This document shows, one piece after another, positions 6,597-6,841 of a DNA stretch of 6,841 bases. The stretch is from an uncultured Coriobacteriaceae bacterium (GTDB lineage: Bacteria; Actinomycetota; Coriobacteriia; Coriobacteriales; QAMH01). The notes below the pieces were generated by a model that was not told the DNA's origin, did not search any database, and was given only the letters and a program-made list of their open reading frames with translations. Positions within the stretch are counted from its first letter, which is position 1, and each line of letters starts with the position of its first letter. The stretch lies in NCBI GenBank assembly GCA_902783925.1, contig CACZSV010000082.1, positions 1 through 6,841 of the forward strand. The letters are read 5' to 3'. A program made the position numbers and the translations under genes.

Positions 6597-6841
6597 ATGC
6601 CCAAAAAGAAACGATCCGTACCTAAGAACGGGCCAATCTGGCATCGGACAGCCGAGCAAGCGACGCTCGACGCGATGCCCAAGTACAACGCGCACGTCTG
6701 TCGCACCGGTGCCCATGGCGACACCAAGTACAACCGAACCAAGCAAAAACGAGCTTGGCAACGAGATTTCGATCGAGAAGGGGCCCGCACTCGCGGGCCT
6801 CGCCCTTTTCAAGCCAGCCAGTTTCGTATGTCATGGCAAGG
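6597..6841 (+). CDS. Small, highly basic protein of unknown function (3' end cut by window edge)
   Basis: I do not recognise this family with certainty. The ATG at 6597 has AGGAGG eight bases upstream, embedded in a near-perfect anti-16S match (TGAGGAGGTGA), and 81 codons are open to the edge. The N-terminus is MPKKKRSVPKNGPIWHR. A central segment has AMPKYNAHVC at 26-35 and GDTKYNRTKQKRAW at 41-54. Lys and Arg are abundant, there is one Cys and a few His, and no signal peptide or membrane segment is seen, so a cytoplasmic nucleic-acid or ribosome-associated role is possible but only inferred. Five of eleven Arg codons are CGA, whereas the first 181 residues of gatA use none. A GC-rich hairpin lies within the frame near codons 62-71. 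It is transcribed divergently from argS. The coding call rests on the ribosome binding site and the open frame. Confidence 0.65.
   Translation, partial: MPKKKRSVPKNGPIWHRTAEQATLDAMPKYNAHVCRTGAHGDTKYNRTKQKRAWQRDFDREGARTRGPRPFQASQFRMSWQ
6781..6809 (+). terminator. GC-rich hairpin with short T run, inside the small ORF
   Basis: GGCCCGC at 6782-6788 pairs perfectly with GCGGGCC at 6793-6799 around an ACTC loop, with a possible extra G-U pair (6781/6800). TTTT at 6806-6809 follows after six bases. The shape is that of an intrinsic terminator, but the T run is short and displaced, and the small ORF reads straight through without a stop. It may be a coding coincidence, an attenuator or a true terminator. 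No decision is possible here. Confidence 0.3.

Noticed and set aside
6392..6834. Overlapping minus-strand open frames opposite the small basic ORF
   Set aside because: They lack ribosome binding sites and have low-complexity, Arg/Ser/Cys-rich translations. The plus strand has an excellent ribosome binding site.

Overview
The window is a compact housekeeping operon on the minus strand, plus a short stretch at the right end with a divergent small gene. In the direction of transcription (right to left) the order is argS, lysA, hom, gatC, gatA. gatA runs off the left edge about ten codons before its expected end. Gaps between these genes are 13, 8 and 4 nt, followed by a 1-nt stop/start overlap. 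Every internal gene has a clear Shine-Dalgarno sequence, so the five genes are probably transcribed and partly translated as one unit.

The operon joins two functions. ArgS charges tRNA-Arg, and GatC and GatA are two subunits of the amidotransferase that makes Gln-tRNA(Gln) and/or Asn-tRNA(Asn). LysA makes lysine from meso-diaminopimelate, and Hom makes homoserine, the branch point to threonine and methionine. GatB, the third amidotransferase subunit, is not visible and may lie just beyond the left edge.

The sequence is moderately GC-rich with GC-rich third codon positions, GTG starts and GGAGG-type ribosome binding sites. The argS-lysA-hom order is familiar from Actinobacteria, where hom is usually followed by threonine genes. 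Continuing into gatCA instead, together with the overall character, suggests a Coriobacteriia-like actinobacterium. This is an inference from order and composition, not an identification.

The region from about 6189 to 6596 has no convincing gene. It holds the argS leader, candidate promoters in both directions and a GC-rich block of unclear origin (about 6300-6385). From 6597 a plus-strand ORF opens behind an excellent ribosome binding site. It encodes a very basic small protein I do not recognise and is cut by the right edge.

I see no tRNA, rRNA, CRISPR array, insertion sequence or intact mobile element. Nothing in the first 6.2 kb is unusual beyond gene order and start-site details. The less ordinary material is all in the last 650 bases.
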